Positions 52,291 through 60,635 of a stretch of DNA of 64,000 bases are shown piece after piece. Position numbers and translations under genes: made by a program. The notes under the pieces are model-generated. The model saw only the letters and a list, made by a program, of their open reading frames with translations, was not told the origin of the DNA and ran no database searches. Position 1 is the stretch's first letter, and each line of letters starts with the position of its first letter. The stretch covers positions 1 to 64,000 of the forward strand of contig JAFYAQ010000012.1 in NCBI GenBank assembly GCA_017540645.1, given 5' to 3'. The DNA comes from Oscillospiraceae bacterium. Its GTDB lineage: Bacteria; Bacillota; Clostridia; Oscillospirales; Oscillospiraceae.

Positions 52291-53487
52291 ATGAAGATTA
52301 CAAAAGTGGACGTCTTTCGGCTGCGAGCCTGTGAGATGACCAGTAACCAGCCTGTGGGTTGCCGCATTTACACGGATACCGGCCTGGTGGGCCACGGTGA
52401 AGCGGGACTGGCCTATGGTATCGGCGGCACAGGCGGTTTCGGAGCTCTCTGCGACCTGTCAAGGATGGTCATCGGCAAGGACCCCTTGGACATTGAGATG
52501 ATCTGGGAGACCTTCCGGAAAACCACCTTCTGGGCCATGTCACCCGGCCCTGTGATGTACGCGGCCATGTCAGCAATCGATACTGCGCTCTGGGATATCA
52601 AGGGCAAGTATTTCAAAGTTCCGGTCTATCAGTTGTTGGGCGGCAAATTCCGCACAAAGCTCCGCGCCTACGCCTCTCAACTGCAGTACGGGTGGGGGAA
52701 TGACTACGAGGGAAAGCCCCATGTGTGGTGCGTCACTCCCGAGGATTACGCGCATAACGCCCGTCTGGCTGTGGATGAAGGATTTGATGCTCTGAAGTTC
52801 GACTTCTTTGACCGCAAACCGGACGGGAGTCGTCTCCCGTTCTATGAAGAGACCGGCATCATCCCCAACGCAGAGGTAGACCGGGTGGAGCGGACCATGC
52901 AGGCCGTCCGGGCCGAGGTTGGGTACGGCGTGGACATTATCATGGAAAACCACTCCCGCATCGATGCTCTCGGCGCCGTACAGCTGGCCAAGTTGGCCGA
53001 GAAGTACCGGATGATGGCCTTTGAGGAGCCAAATCCACCCACGGTCGCCACCTTGGAGTATATAGCCCAGCATACCGATATACCCTTGGCCAACGGTGAA
53101 CGGATTTACAGCCGCTGGGGCTTCGCAGATTACTTCAAGCGCAACCTGATCCAGCTTGCTCAGCCCGACCTGGCGAACACCGGCGGCATCACCGAGACCA
53201 AGAAGATCTGCGACATGGCTCATGCCTTCGACGTGGGCATCCAGGTCCATGTGGCGGGCAGCCCCCTGGTGACCAACGCCGGGCTGCAGGTTGAAGCCTG
53301 CATCCCCAACTTCGTCATCCATGAGCACCATGTTGCGAACCGGCAGAGGACCGCTATCGGCTTGACCCTTTATAACGACCAGCCCGTGAACGGCTATTTC
53401 GAGATTGAGGATCGGATCGGCATCGGCAACGAGTGGCTGCCCGAGGCCGTGGAGAAGAAGGCGATCCTTTACAAGATGATCGAGTGA
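52291..53487 (+). CDS. mandelate racemase/muconate lactonizing enzyme (enolase superfamily), copy 2
   Basis: A 398-residue paralog of the 48589 protein; most residues are the same by eye. The metal ligands (ENHSR, FEEPNPP, NGERIYSR), the D-H pair and the ALKFDFF segment are kept. Differences cluster at residues 12-20 (the 20s capping loop) and in the 134-190 region, which shape substrate choice in this superfamily. The ATG at 52291 matches the paralog's start; GTG at 52285 is possible. It lies 28 nt after the UroD-family gene. Confidence 0.9.
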   Translation: MKITKVDVFRLRACEMTSNQPVGCRIYTDTGLVGHGEAGLAYGIGGTGGFGALCDLSRMVIGKDPLDIEMIWETFRKTTFWAMSPGPVMYAAMSAIDTALWDIKGKYFKVPVYQLLGGKFRTKLRAYASQLQYGWGNDYEGKPHVWCVTPEDYAHNARLAVDEGFDALKFDFFDRKPDGSRLPFYEETGIIPNAEVDRVERTMQAVRAEVGYGVDIIMENHSRIDALGAVQLAKLAEKYRMMAFEEPNPPTVATLEYIAQHTDIPLANGERIYSRWGFADYFKRNLIQLAQPDLANTGGITETKKICDMAHAFDVGIQVHVAGSPLVTNAGLQVEACIPNFVIHEHHVANRQRTAIGLTLYNDQPVNGYFEIEDRIGIGNEWLPEAVEKKAILYKMIE

Positions 53488-53616
53488 TTGCTTTTGAAAG
53501 AATAATATAAGCAGATCCAGGTGAAATACTGATTTCCACCTATCAGGGAGTGCAGGGCATCATATGGCAGAAATAAGCACAACTATCCTGCCATTTTAAC
53601 GAAAGGAGCAGGCGTC

Positions 53617-54009
53617 ATGGAAGAAGTCTACGAGTTCATCAAAAAGTGTGGAACCTATTTCCTCGCTACCATCGATGGGGACCAGCCCCGGATCCGACCC
53701 TTTGGAACCATCCATATTTTTGAGGGCAAACTCTATATCCAGACTGGATTGTCCAAGCCCGTGGCCCGGCAGATCATGGCTGGGGAAAAAGTGGCTTTGT
53801 GTTCCTTCAACGGTCAGGAATGGGTCCGGGTAGCCGCCACTGCCGTATATGACGATCGGATGGAAGCCCAGGACAGCATGCTTTCTGAATACCCCAAGCT
53901 TCGGGCCATGTACACCCCCGGCGACGGCAACACCGCGGTGTTCTACCTTAAAGATGCACAAGCCATTTTCTGCTCTTATAAAACGTCTCCCCGTATCGTG
54001 ACGTTTTGA
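53617..54009 (+). CDS. pyridoxamine-5'-phosphate-oxidase-like flavin split-barrel protein
   Basis: A 130-residue FMN-binding split-barrel protein. YFLATIDGDQPRIRPFGTIHIF (about 14-35) is the typical strand-turn-strand with R-P. The TGLSKPVARQI segment follows. It is not closely similar to the 42087 protein. AAAGGAG lies about 11 nt before the ATG. It ends the island's gene series; a reductive step in the catabolic pathway is possible but unproved. Confidence 0.87.
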   Translation: MEEVYEFIKKCGTYFLATIDGDQPRIRPFGTIHIFEGKLYIQTGLSKPVARQIMAGEKVALCSFNGQEWVRVAATAVYDDRMEAQDSMLSEYPKLRAMYTPGDGNTAVFYLKDAQAIFCSYKTSPRIVTF

Positions 54010-54211
54010 GTGGGCATAAAGAGATTCATGCGGGACAATACCCGATAATAAGGAGAGGACCAACGCAATGTCATTCAGCAAGTAAGGAGAGGACCGTGCG
54101 GAATGTGATCCTGGGCCGTGACACATGAATCAGTTTTCTTATCCCAGCACACCTAAACTTTTATGCCCGAGGCCTCCCTGACGATGAAGCCCGGAGCGGC
54201 AGTCAGTGTAA

Positions 54212-54328
54212 ACAGCCATCGACACCTACAGCCGCAATGGCACTCTTATTGTCTGGGACGGCGGCATTATAAGAAGCGGTAAGGACACAAAGAACAAACT
54301 ACGCTGGATCTGCGACGAGATAGGATAA
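54212..54328 (+). pseudogene. possible C-terminal coding fragment, unknown family
   Basis: Thirty-eight codons read AIDTYSRNGTLIVWDGG and end in LRWICDEIG before a stop. The composition looks like a real protein end, but there is no start, no Shine-Dalgarno and an in-frame stop directly upstream. It might be the leftover end of an element gene. Confidence 0.3.
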
Positions 54329-54370
54329 TGCGATGTATCGATTTATAAACAGTAAAAGAGGATAAAAAGA

Positions 54371-54410
54371 AAAAAGCTCCTGAAAAACTATGTTTTTCAA
54401 GAGCTTTTTT
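54371..54410 (-). terminator. terminator of tRNA-Leu
   Basis: A hairpin of AAAAAAGCTC(T/C)TGAAAAAC type around a short loop follows the CCA on the minus strand and ends in TTTTTTC. Confidence 0.75.
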
Positions 54411-54413
54411 CGT

Positions 54414-54499
54414 TGGTGCCGCCGGCCGGATTCGAACCGGCACGGGCGAACGCCCAGTGGATTTTAAGTCCACGGTGTCTACCATTCCACCACGGCGGC
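54414..54499 (-). tRNA. tRNA-Leu (TAA anticodon)
   Basis: An 86-nt class II tRNA on the minus strand. It has acceptor GCCGCCG/CGGCGGC, D arm TGGTGGAATGGTAGACAC, anticodon stem with CTTAAAA loop (TAA) and variable arm TGGGCGTTCGCCCGT. The T arm GCCGGTTCGAATCCGGC and encoded CCA complete it. Its 3' 22 bp recur at 45850. Confidence 0.95.
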
Positions 54500-54627
54500 A
54501 TCGGATTAATGCCGGTCCGGCGTGTCTTTTGGCGCGGACTGCGCTTACTAAATTATCATTTGCCCCCCGGCCTGTCAAGCGCATATTGCCGCACAGGGTT
54601 TCATAGTCTATCCCGGGAGGCGATGGC

Positions 54628-54903
54628 GTGTCGGACACGGAAAACAGGGGATTGCCCCAGAATCTGATCTTGGAGCATCGCAAGCGACTGAGCATCTCCG
54701 GGGTGGAGGCAGTGGACAGCTTTGACGAGAGTTTTGTTCGTATGCGCACCGCTCTGGGCGATCTGCTTGTCCGAGGGGAGGGCCTGCATGTAGAGCTGCT
54801 CTCGGTGGAGACAGGGGACGCACTGATCACAGGCCGGGTCGATGAGCTGAGCTACGAGGACACCGTAGAGCGACGCGGCCTGTGGGAAAGGCTCTTCGGC
54901 TGA
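54628..54903 (+). CDS. yabP: sporulation protein YabP
   Basis: A 91-residue YabP-family protein, required for assembly of the spore coat/cortex layer through the yabPQ operon. HRKRLSISGVEAVDSFDE (about 17-34) and the LVRGEGLHVE segment are typical. The GTG start at 54628 follows GGGAGGCGATGG. Its stop overlaps the yabQ start (TGATG). Confidence 0.88.
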   Translation: MSDTENRGLPQNLILEHRKRLSISGVEAVDSFDESFVRMRTALGDLLVRGEGLHVELLSVETGDALITGRVDELSYEDTVERRGLWERLFG

Positions 54904-55205
54904 TGGACAGCCCGATCTGCCGCCAGCTCTGGGAAGTGGCCACCGGCCTGACGGCCGGAGCGGGTCTGGGCCTTCTCTATGAGCTGCTGCGTCCAATGCT
55001 GGAATGCCGTCGAAGAATATGGCGACATGCTGCACAGCTGGGATATCTTCTGCTTTCCTTTGCTTGGATATTCCTGGCTGGACAGCTGGGGGGACGGGGC
55101 GGGGCGCCCCTCTATCTGCTCATTTGTGCCGGCGGATGGCTGCTGATCCATTATATATTCAGCGCCGTCCGGCGCGGAAAGAAAGCCAAAGATCTACCAA
55201 ATTAA
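54903..55205 (+). CDS. yabQ: sporulation protein YabQ
   Basis: A 100-residue membrane protein with three spans, needed for spore cortex formation. LTAGAGLGLLYELLRPM (about 15-31) is the family's first helix. The ATG at 54903 is coupled to the yabP stop; an in-frame codon at 54882 in yabP is less likely. In Bacillus the same pair precedes divIC and yabR, as here. Confidence 0.85.
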   Translation: MDSPICRQLWEVATGLTAGAGLGLLYELLRPMLECRRRIWRHAAQLGYLLLSFAWIFLAGQLGGRGGAPLYLLICAGGWLLIHYIFSAVRRGKKAKDLPN

Positions 55206-55291
55206 ACTAAATTGACGCCGAATATACTTATAATGCCGTTTTTTGTGGATAAAAAAGAGAAAAAATATCGGAGAAAATATGAAAAAAAGAC

Positions 55292-55320
55292 TATGCAAAT
55301 GGATAAAAATACCCTATAAT
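55292..55320 (+). promoter_or_regulatory. possible promoter of divIC-type gene
   Basis: TATAAT (55315-55320) with a weak -35 (TATGCA, 55292-55297) at 17-nt spacing, 53 nt before the start of the septum protein gene. Confidence 0.4.
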
Positions 55321-55372
55321 CAGGACACTTGGATTTCTCCGAAGAGCTGCCGGGGAGATCGAAAAGGAGTCC

Positions 55373-55654
55373 TTGGTGGAAAAAACACTTCATTGGCTGT
55401 TCGCTGCGTTCGTATCCGTGTTGTTGATCTATTCGGCGTGGTCGTTCTGGTCCGTGCACACGGGACTGAGAGAGGCGCGCAGCATCCTGGCGGGACTGCA
55501 GGGGGAAGCCGCGGCTCTCTCCCGGGAAAACCAAACGCTGCGTGACGGACTGGGCCAGGCCGGGAGCGAAGAAGCTCTCCGCCGGATCGCCCGGGAGCAG
55601 CTTGGGCTGGTCCTACCGGAGGATCGGATCTACATCATCGGAGACGAAAAGTAA
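55373..55654 (+). CDS. septum formation initiator family protein (DivIC/FtsB-like)
   Basis: A 93-residue protein: a short cytoplasmic tail, one membrane span (about 8-28), a coiled coil (about 32-62; ALSRENQTLRDGL) and a short extracellular tail with EEALRRIAREQLGLVLPEDRIY, the DivIC/FtsB signature. It takes part in divisome assembly. TTG at 55373 or GTG at 55376 is the start, behind AAAAGGAG. Confidence 0.88.
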   Translation: MVEKTLHWLFAAFVSVLLIYSAWSFWSVHTGLREARSILAGLQGEAAALSRENQTLRDGLGQAGSEEALRRIAREQLGLVLPEDRIYIIGDEK

Positions 55655-55678
55655 AGGGAAGAAGAGAGAAAGGGACAC

Positions 55679-56155
55679 ATGAATCTGCAAGTAGGAGAGA
55701 TACTGGAAGGAAAAGTAACTGGGATCACAAAATTCGGCGCGTTTGTACAGCTGCCCGGAGGTCCCAGCGGATTGGTGCATATCTCGGAGATCGCCAACGC
55801 CTTTGTCAACGATGTCAATGACTATCTTCACATGGGTGATACAGTTAAGGTAAAGGTCATCGGCATCACGGAGGCGGGCAAGATCAATCTCTCCATCAAG
55901 CAGACGGAGAGCGCCCCGGTCAATTCGGCTCCCGCCGCCGGGAATGGTCCCCGGCCCGGCTTCAGCCGTCCCGCGCCCCATCCGGCTCCGGCCGCTTATA
56001 CTCCCCGCCCGCAGGAGGGCGAGGTACTCGGCCCCTCCGGGGACGCCAGCTTTGAGGATAAGCTCAAGCACTTTATGCAGCAGTCGGACAGCAAGATCAA
56101 TGACAGCAAGATCTACAACGACCGCAAGGGAGGCGGAGGCCGCCGCCGCCGCTGA
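55679..56155 (+). CDS. yabR: S1 RNA-binding domain protein (YabR-type)
   Basis: A 158-residue protein with one S1 domain (about 1-75; GEILEGKVTGITKFGAFVQL and GLVHISEI). A Pro/Ala-rich linker and a short basic C-tail (RRRR) follow. It is the expected neighbour of divIC in Firmicutes. It likely binds RNA; the target is unknown. AAGGGAAGAAGAG precedes the ATG. Confidence 0.88.
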   Translation: MNLQVGEILEGKVTGITKFGAFVQLPGGPSGLVHISEIANAFVNDVNDYLHMGDTVKVKVIGITEAGKINLSIKQTESAPVNSAPAAGNGPRPGFSRPAPHPAPAAYTPRPQEGEVLGPSGDASFEDKLKHFMQQSDSKINDSKIYNDRKGGGGRRRR

Positions 56156-56308
56156 CATGGGATTTTTCCAGCCGCTATGGTTTTTTACAGGAAAAACCAG
56201 GGCGGCTTTTTATATTTTTGAAATGACTGCCCATACTATCTTCAAGCCCGGAAAAGCGCCATGCGTTTCGGGGCCGGCGAATGCCGGAAAAAGATGGGAG
56301 GTCATTCA

Positions 56309-56641
56309 ATGAACAAAACCATGGTATATAGCATCTCCGCCCTGCTTTGTCTCTCTGCGCTGGCGGGCTGCGGTCGACTGGCAGGGGAGGACACGCGCCC
56401 CACGGAGCGCCCGGTGACTACGTCCTCGCCGATGATCGTCACGCCTGACCCGGAAGACGGTTACGTCCGGGATGAGGACGGCATCATCACCGACGATGAC
56501 ACCGGACGGGACGACGGTGATCACGGTACGGCCCGCCCGACCACCGAGCCCGGTGCCTCCGCCATGCCCGGCGGTACAGCGGCACCCCGGGGCAGCGGCA
56601 GCCCGTCACCCAGCCCCAGCGCCGACACAAAGATGCGGTAA
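56309..56641 (+). CDS. small lipoprotein with low-complexity acidic tail
   Basis: A 110-residue protein with a lipoprotein signal peptide ending LSALAGC (lipobox; C22 would be lipidated). The rest is a disordered Asp/Thr/Pro-rich stretch with no domain I recognise. GGGAGG lies 7 nt before the ATG at 56309. The convergent RNase P RNA follows. Confidence 0.72.
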   Translation: MNKTMVYSISALLCLSALAGCGRLAGEDTRPTERPVTTSSPMIVTPDPEDGYVRDEDGIITDDDTGRDDGDHGTARPTTEPGASAMPGGTAAPRGSGSPSPSPSADTKMR

Positions 56642-56658
56642 GAGCCGGAAAAAAGAAC

Positions 56659-56692
56659 GCACCTTGGTTTTCATGCGAACCAAGGTGCGCTA
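56659..56692 (-). terminator. terminator of rnpB
   Basis: On the minus strand GCGCACCTTGGTT pairs with AACCAAGGTGCG around a short loop and is followed by TTCTTTTTTCC. Confidence 0.85.
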
Positions 56693-56699
56693 TATATTG

Positions 56700-57073
56700 C
56701 GACCAAATCTGTAAGCCGGGTTCTGTCTATGCAGCCATCTATCTCGACGTACCGTTGCCGATACGCTCAAGCCGCCTCCCCGGGACGGCCGGGCCGGCCT
56801 TGTGTCCCTCCGCGGCGTTGCTCCGGATAGAGTTTACAGCGCCGTTCCGTCTCCGGACGGCGGGTGAGCTCTTACCTCGCCTTTCCACCCTTACCTCGGG
56901 TCTGCACAAAACCGGCGAAGCGGTTTTGACAGACTTGAGGCGGTATATCTCTGTTGCACTTGTCCTGGGGTCGCCCCCGGCGGGTGTTACCCGTTATCCT
57001 TGCCCTGTGGAGCCCGGACTTTCCTCATCCGCAGGCTTTCGCCAGTTGGACGCGGCTGCTCGACTTGCTCGCG
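56700..57073 (-). ncRNA. rnpB: RNase P RNA
   Basis: On the minus strand the conserved RNase P elements occur in order. These are GAGGAAAGTCCGGGCTCC with ACAGGGCA (near 57030-57000), GGGTAAC, GGTAAGGGTGGAAAGG (near 56890), AAGAGCTCACC, and the 3' signature ACAGAACCCGGCTTACAG (near 56710). The length of about 375 nt and these elements fit the bacterial A-like class. It processes the 5' ends of tRNA precursors. Confidence 0.95.
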
Positions 57074-57078
57074 GGAAC

Positions 57079-57107
57079 ATTCTACTCGGCAGCAATTCGC
57101 TTGTCAA
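57079..57107 (-). promoter_or_regulatory. promoter of rnpB
   Basis: On the minus strand a perfect TTGACA (57107-57102), a 17-nt spacer and TAGAAT (57084-57079), placed 6 nt before the RNA 5' end. Confidence 0.85.
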
Positions 57108-57137
57108 TGAAGAAATGGGCAAAATTCGCCGCCGCAG

Positions 57138-57166
57138 TTGAATTCTTTATCCGATAAGAGTATACT
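57138..57166 (+). promoter_or_regulatory. promoter of the murD operon
   Basis: TTGAAT (57138-57143), a 17-nt spacer and TATACT (57161-57166), 30 nt before the ATG. It lies back to back with the rnpB promoter. Confidence 0.7.
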
Positions 57167-57195
57167 GTCTTGGCAACAATTTTAGGAGGTCCTCT

Positions 57196-58569
57196 ATGAC
57201 ACTGGATGAATATATGCAGTCTCTGCGGGGCGTTCAAGTGGCGGTGGTTGGCCTGGGGGTCAGCAACCGTCCCTTACTGCGCCTTTTGCTGGACGCCGGG
57301 GCGAATGTCACCGTGCGGGATAAAAAGCTGGGGGAGCAGGACGCCGCCGCGCTTCAGGCCCGGGGCTGCCGGGTGTTCCGGGGCGAGAGCTATCTTTCCG
57401 AGCTGCGGGAGGACGTGATCTTCCGCACCCCCGGGCTGCATCCCTTCACGCCGGAACTGCTGGCTGCCCGGGAGAGGGGCGCGCGCCTTACCTCGGAGAT
57501 GGAGGCGTTTTTTGCCCTCTGCCCCTGTCGGATCATCGCCGTCACCGGCTCGGACGGCAAAACGACCACCACCACCGTGATCTCGGAGCTGCTGAAGGCC
57601 GCCGGCTATACCGTCCACCTGGGCGGCAATATCGGCACGCCGCTGCTGGATCGGGTGCCGGTGATGCGCCCCGAGGATTGGGCGGTGCTGGAGCTCAGCT
57701 CTTTTCAGCTCCACAGCATGGACTGCCATCCGAATATCGCCGTGATCACCAACGTCAGCCCCAACCACCTGGATGTCCACCCCAGCTATCAGGACTATCA
57801 GGACGCGAAAAAGCAGATCTTCCGCCGCCAGAACGCCGAAGATGTGCTGGTGCTGAATGCGGACAACTCCATTACACGCCCCATGGCCGGGGAAGCGGCG
57901 TCCCGCGTCCGGATGTTCAGCAGGAAAGAGAGCGTGGAAAACGGCTGTTTCCTCCGGGACGGCGTCATTTACCGCGCCCGTAACGGACAGGCGGAAAAGC
58001 TGATGGAGACCGGGGAGATCCGGATTCCGGGTTTACATAATGTTGAAAACTATATGGCGGCCTTCTCTGCCACAGAGGGGATCGTGCCCGACGAGATCTG
58101 CGTGCAGGTGGCCCGCAGCTTCCCGGGGGTGGCCCATCGGTTGGAAAAGCTGCGGGTCCTGCGGGGCGTTACCTACTGCAACGACTCCATCGCCTCCAGT
58201 CCCACTCGGACCATCGCCGGCCTCCGTGCTCTGGAGCAAAAGCCCATTCTGATCGCCGGGGGCTATGACAAGCACATCCCCTTTGACTCCCTGGGTGACG
58301 AGATCTGTCTGCGGGTCAAGGAGCTGTTTCTCACCGGATGGACGGCGGACAAGATCCTCGCGGCGGTGAAGGCCTCTTCCCATTATGACCCGGAAGCGCT
58401 TCCGGTCCATGTGATCGAGGATTTTAAGGACTGTGTGCTGGCGGCTTCCGCTGCGGCCCGGGACGGGGACATGGTGCTGCTCAGTCCGGCCTGCGCCTCT
58501 TTTGACCACTTTAAGAATTTTGAAGAGCGGGGGAATACCTTCCGCCGCATTGTCATGGAATTGGAGTAA
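57196..58569 (+). CDS. murD: UDP-N-acetylmuramoylalanine--D-glutamate ligase
   Basis: A 457-residue cytoplasmic Mur ligase that adds D-glutamate to UDP-MurNAc-L-Ala with ATP. The P-loop is AVTGSDGKTTTTT (near 116-128), with ELSSFQL and ITNVSPNHLDVH as Mur-ligase motifs and DSIASSPTRTIAGLRAL in the C-domain. AGGAGG lies 7 nt before the ATG. It stands outside the usual mur/fts cluster and leads an operon of two peptidases and a PLP enzyme. Confidence 0.96.
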   Translation: MTLDEYMQSLRGVQVAVVGLGVSNRPLLRLLLDAGANVTVRDKKLGEQDAAALQARGCRVFRGESYLSELREDVIFRTPGLHPFTPELLAARERGARLTSEMEAFFALCPCRIIAVTGSDGKTTTTTVISELLKAAGYTVHLGGNIGTPLLDRVPVMRPEDWAVLELSSFQLHSMDCHPNIAVITNVSPNHLDVHPSYQDYQDAKKQIFRRQNAEDVLVLNADNSITRPMAGEAASRVRMFSRKESVENGCFLRDGVIYRARNGQAEKLMETGEIRIPGLHNVENYMAAFSATEGIVPDEICVQVARSFPGVAHRLEKLRVLRGVTYCNDSIASSPTRTIAGLRALEQKPILIAGGYDKHIPFDSLGDEICLRVKELFLTGWTADKILAAVKASSHYDPEALPVHVIEDFKDCVLAASAAARDGDMVLLSPACASFDHFKNFEERGNTFRRIVMELE

Positions 58570-58575
58570 CAAGAA

Positions 58576-59607
58576 ATGGATCTGCAACAAACGATTGCCG
58601 CCCTCTGCGAGGCGACGGCGCCCTCCGGCTTTGAGGGCGCGGCGGCCTCCCTTGCCGCAGAACTGCTCCGCCCTCTGGTGGATGAGGTTTCCACCGATGT
58701 GATGGGCAGCGTCACCGGCTGGAAACGCTGCGGGAAGAAAAACGCTCCGGTGGTGATGCTGGACGCCCATCTAGATGAGGTGGGCCTGATCGTCACCGGC
58801 TATGAGGGCCGGTTTCTCCGCTTCGGGCAGCTCGGCGGGGTGGATCCCCGGATGCTGCCGGCTTTGGAACTGAACATCCTGACCAGGGACGGACCGCGCT
58901 TTGGCGTGGTGGACGTGCTGCCGCCCCATGTGCTTACCCAGGAGGAACGAAACAAACCCCTGCCCATGGAAAAGCTGTTTATCGACGCGGGTTTTGAGAC
59001 CGAAGAGGAGGCCCGTGCCGCCGTCCCGCTGGGCACGCCGGTGAGCTACCGGACGCCCTGCTTTGCCCTGGGGGAGCATCAGCTCTGCGCCAAGTCCCTG
59101 GATGACCGGAGCTGCGTCGCCATTTTGTTCTCAGTGCTGGACGAGATCCGTGATGATACCCTTGACGTGGACCTGGCGGTGCATTTTGCCGTCCAGGAGG
59201 AGGTGGGAGGCCGGGGCGCCCTGCCCGGGACCTATGCCATCCATCCCAGCTTCGGTCTGGCCCTGGATGTGACTTTTGGCGCTACGCCCGACAGTCCCGG
59301 CCACAAGACACTGAAGATGAACGGCGGCCCCGCCATCGGTGTGGGACCCGGCTGCGATCGGGCGGTTTCCGACCGGCTGCAGGAACTGGCGGCGGAGCAT
59401 GACATCCCCTTCCAGATCGAGGTCCTGCCCCGGGACACGGGCACCGACGCCGATGAGATGCAGACCAGCCGGGAGGGCATGGCCGTGGGAACGGTCTCTC
59501 TGCCCTTGAAATACATGCACACCCCGGTGGAGGTCATTGACCTGCGGGACGCGCTGGCGGTACGGGATCTGGTGTGCTGCTGGCTGCGCGGCCTGGGGAG
59601 GGAGTAA
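58576..59607 (+). CDS. M42 family metallopeptidase (copy 1)
   Basis: A 343-residue di-metal aminopeptidase of the M42 (glutamyl aminopeptidase/endoglucanase M) family. Metal and catalytic residues are in MLDAHLDEVGLIVTGY, AKSLDDRSCVAIL, VQEEVGGRGA and the ALDVTFGA region. The family forms dodecameric tetrahedra that trim oligopeptides. It starts 6 nt after murD. The next gene encodes a second member, and the two may form a mixed complex (inference). Confidence 0.9.
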   Translation: MDLQQTIAALCEATAPSGFEGAAASLAAELLRPLVDEVSTDVMGSVTGWKRCGKKNAPVVMLDAHLDEVGLIVTGYEGRFLRFGQLGGVDPRMLPALELNILTRDGPRFGVVDVLPPHVLTQEERNKPLPMEKLFIDAGFETEEEARAAVPLGTPVSYRTPCFALGEHQLCAKSLDDRSCVAILFSVLDEIRDDTLDVDLAVHFAVQEEVGGRGALPGTYAIHPSFGLALDVTFGATPDSPGHKTLKMNGGPAIGVGPGCDRAVSDRLQELAAEHDIPFQIEVLPRDTGTDADEMQTSREGMAVGTVSLPLKYMHTPVEVIDLRDALAVRDLVCCWLRGLGRE

Positions 59608-59609
59608 AG

Positions 59610-60635
59610 ATGATAGAGACAGTAAAAACGCTTTGCGCTCTGGCCGGCGTGTCCGGCTGGGAGGACGAGGTACGGGATGCCATCCTGGAGCAGGCACTGC
59701 CGTACGCCGACCAGGTGGAGACGGATGCCATGGGCAATCTGTATGTGTTCAAAAAAGGCGCGGTTACCCCTGCCCGGCCGGTCATGGTCTGCGCCCATAT
59801 GGACGAGGTTGGCGTGATCATCACCGGCTACCGGGAGAACTTTCTCCGGTTTGCCTTTGTCGGCGGTGTGGACCGTCGGGTGGTGATCGGTAAGCGGGTC
59901 TTCCTCGGACCGGAAAAGCTCCCCGGCGTCATCGGACTGAAAGCCATCCACCTGACCGAGGAGGAAGAGCGCACAAACAAGGTCCCCGCTTTGGAGGAGC
60001 TGTATATCGACATCGGCGCCGAGAGCGAGGAGGAGGCCCAAAAGCTGGTCCGCCTGGGATGGCGCGGCGTTTTTGAAAGCAGCATCTCGGAATTCGGAAA
60101 CGGCTTTATCAAGGCCAAGGCTCTGGACGATCGGGTGGGCTGCGCCGCCATGCTGGAGCTGATCCGGCAGGAGCTGCCCCTGGACACCTGGTTTGTGTTT
60201 TCAACTCAGGAGGAAGTGGGCGCCAGAGGGGCCGGTGTGGCCGCCGAGCGGATCAAGCCGGGCTTCGCCGTTATTCTGGAAGGCACCACCGCTGCGGACG
60301 TAGGCGGCGTGGAGAAAGGCCAGGAGGTCTGCTTCCTGGGCCGCGGCGTTGTGATCCCCTTCATGGACCGGGGCACCATCGCCCATCGGGAATCCTGGCA
60401 GCGTGTGACGGAGATCGCCACAGAAAACCAAATCCCCTGGCAGGTGAAGGAGAAAATCGCCGGCGGTACGGACGCCTCCTCCATCCAGCGCCGGGGAACG
60501 GGAGCCCGGGTGGTCACTATTTCGGCGCCGCTGCGGAATATCCATTCTCCCGCCAGCGTGGGAAAGCTCAGTGATATCCGGCTGATGCCGAAACTCTGCC
60601 GTCTGGTGCTGGAGGACCTGGCCCATGGAGTTTGA
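59610..60635 (+). CDS. M42 family metallopeptidase (copy 2)
   Basis: A 341-residue paralog of the preceding M42 peptidase. The residues are in VCAHMDEVGVIITGY, KAKALDDRVGCAAML, STQEEVGARGA and ILEGTTAADV. The ATG at 59610 lies 2 nt after the previous stop, with GGGAGGGAG upstream. It overlaps the next start by 11 nt, so the operon is tight. Confidence 0.9.
   Translation: MIETVKTLCALAGVSGWEDEVRDAILEQALPYADQVETDAMGNLYVFKKGAVTPARPVMVCAHMDEVGVIITGYRENFLRFAFVGGVDRRVVIGKRVFLGPEKLPGVIGLKAIHLTEEEERTNKVPALEELYIDIGAESEEEAQKLVRLGWRGVFESSISEFGNGFIKAKALDDRVGCAAMLELIRQELPLDTWFVFSTQEEVGARGAGVAAERIKPGFAVILEGTTAADVGGVEKGQEVCFLGRGVVIPFMDRGTIAHRESWQRVTEIATENQIPWQVKEKIAGGTDASSIQRRGTGARVVTISAPLRNIHSPASVGKLSDIRLMPKLCRLVLEDLAHGV

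Larger units (their letters stand above)
54010..54413. other. intergenic region with gene fragments
   Basis: About 400 bp without an intact gene. A 12-bp direct repeat AAGGAGAGGACC occurs at 54050-54061 and 54084-54095. The first copy precedes a five-codon frame that starts at 54068. An open 38-codon tail (54212-54328) that ends in a stop looks protein-like. The region borders tRNA-Leu. Confidence 0.4.

Noticed and set aside
48589..53487. Composite transposon made by the twin enolase genes
   Set aside because: The repeats are intact, diverged coding genes. There is no transposase, terminal inverted repeat or target duplication.
53515..53550. Terminator after enolase copy 2
   Set aside because: The inverted repeat (AGGTGAAAT with ATTTCCACCT) is imperfect and lacks a T-run.
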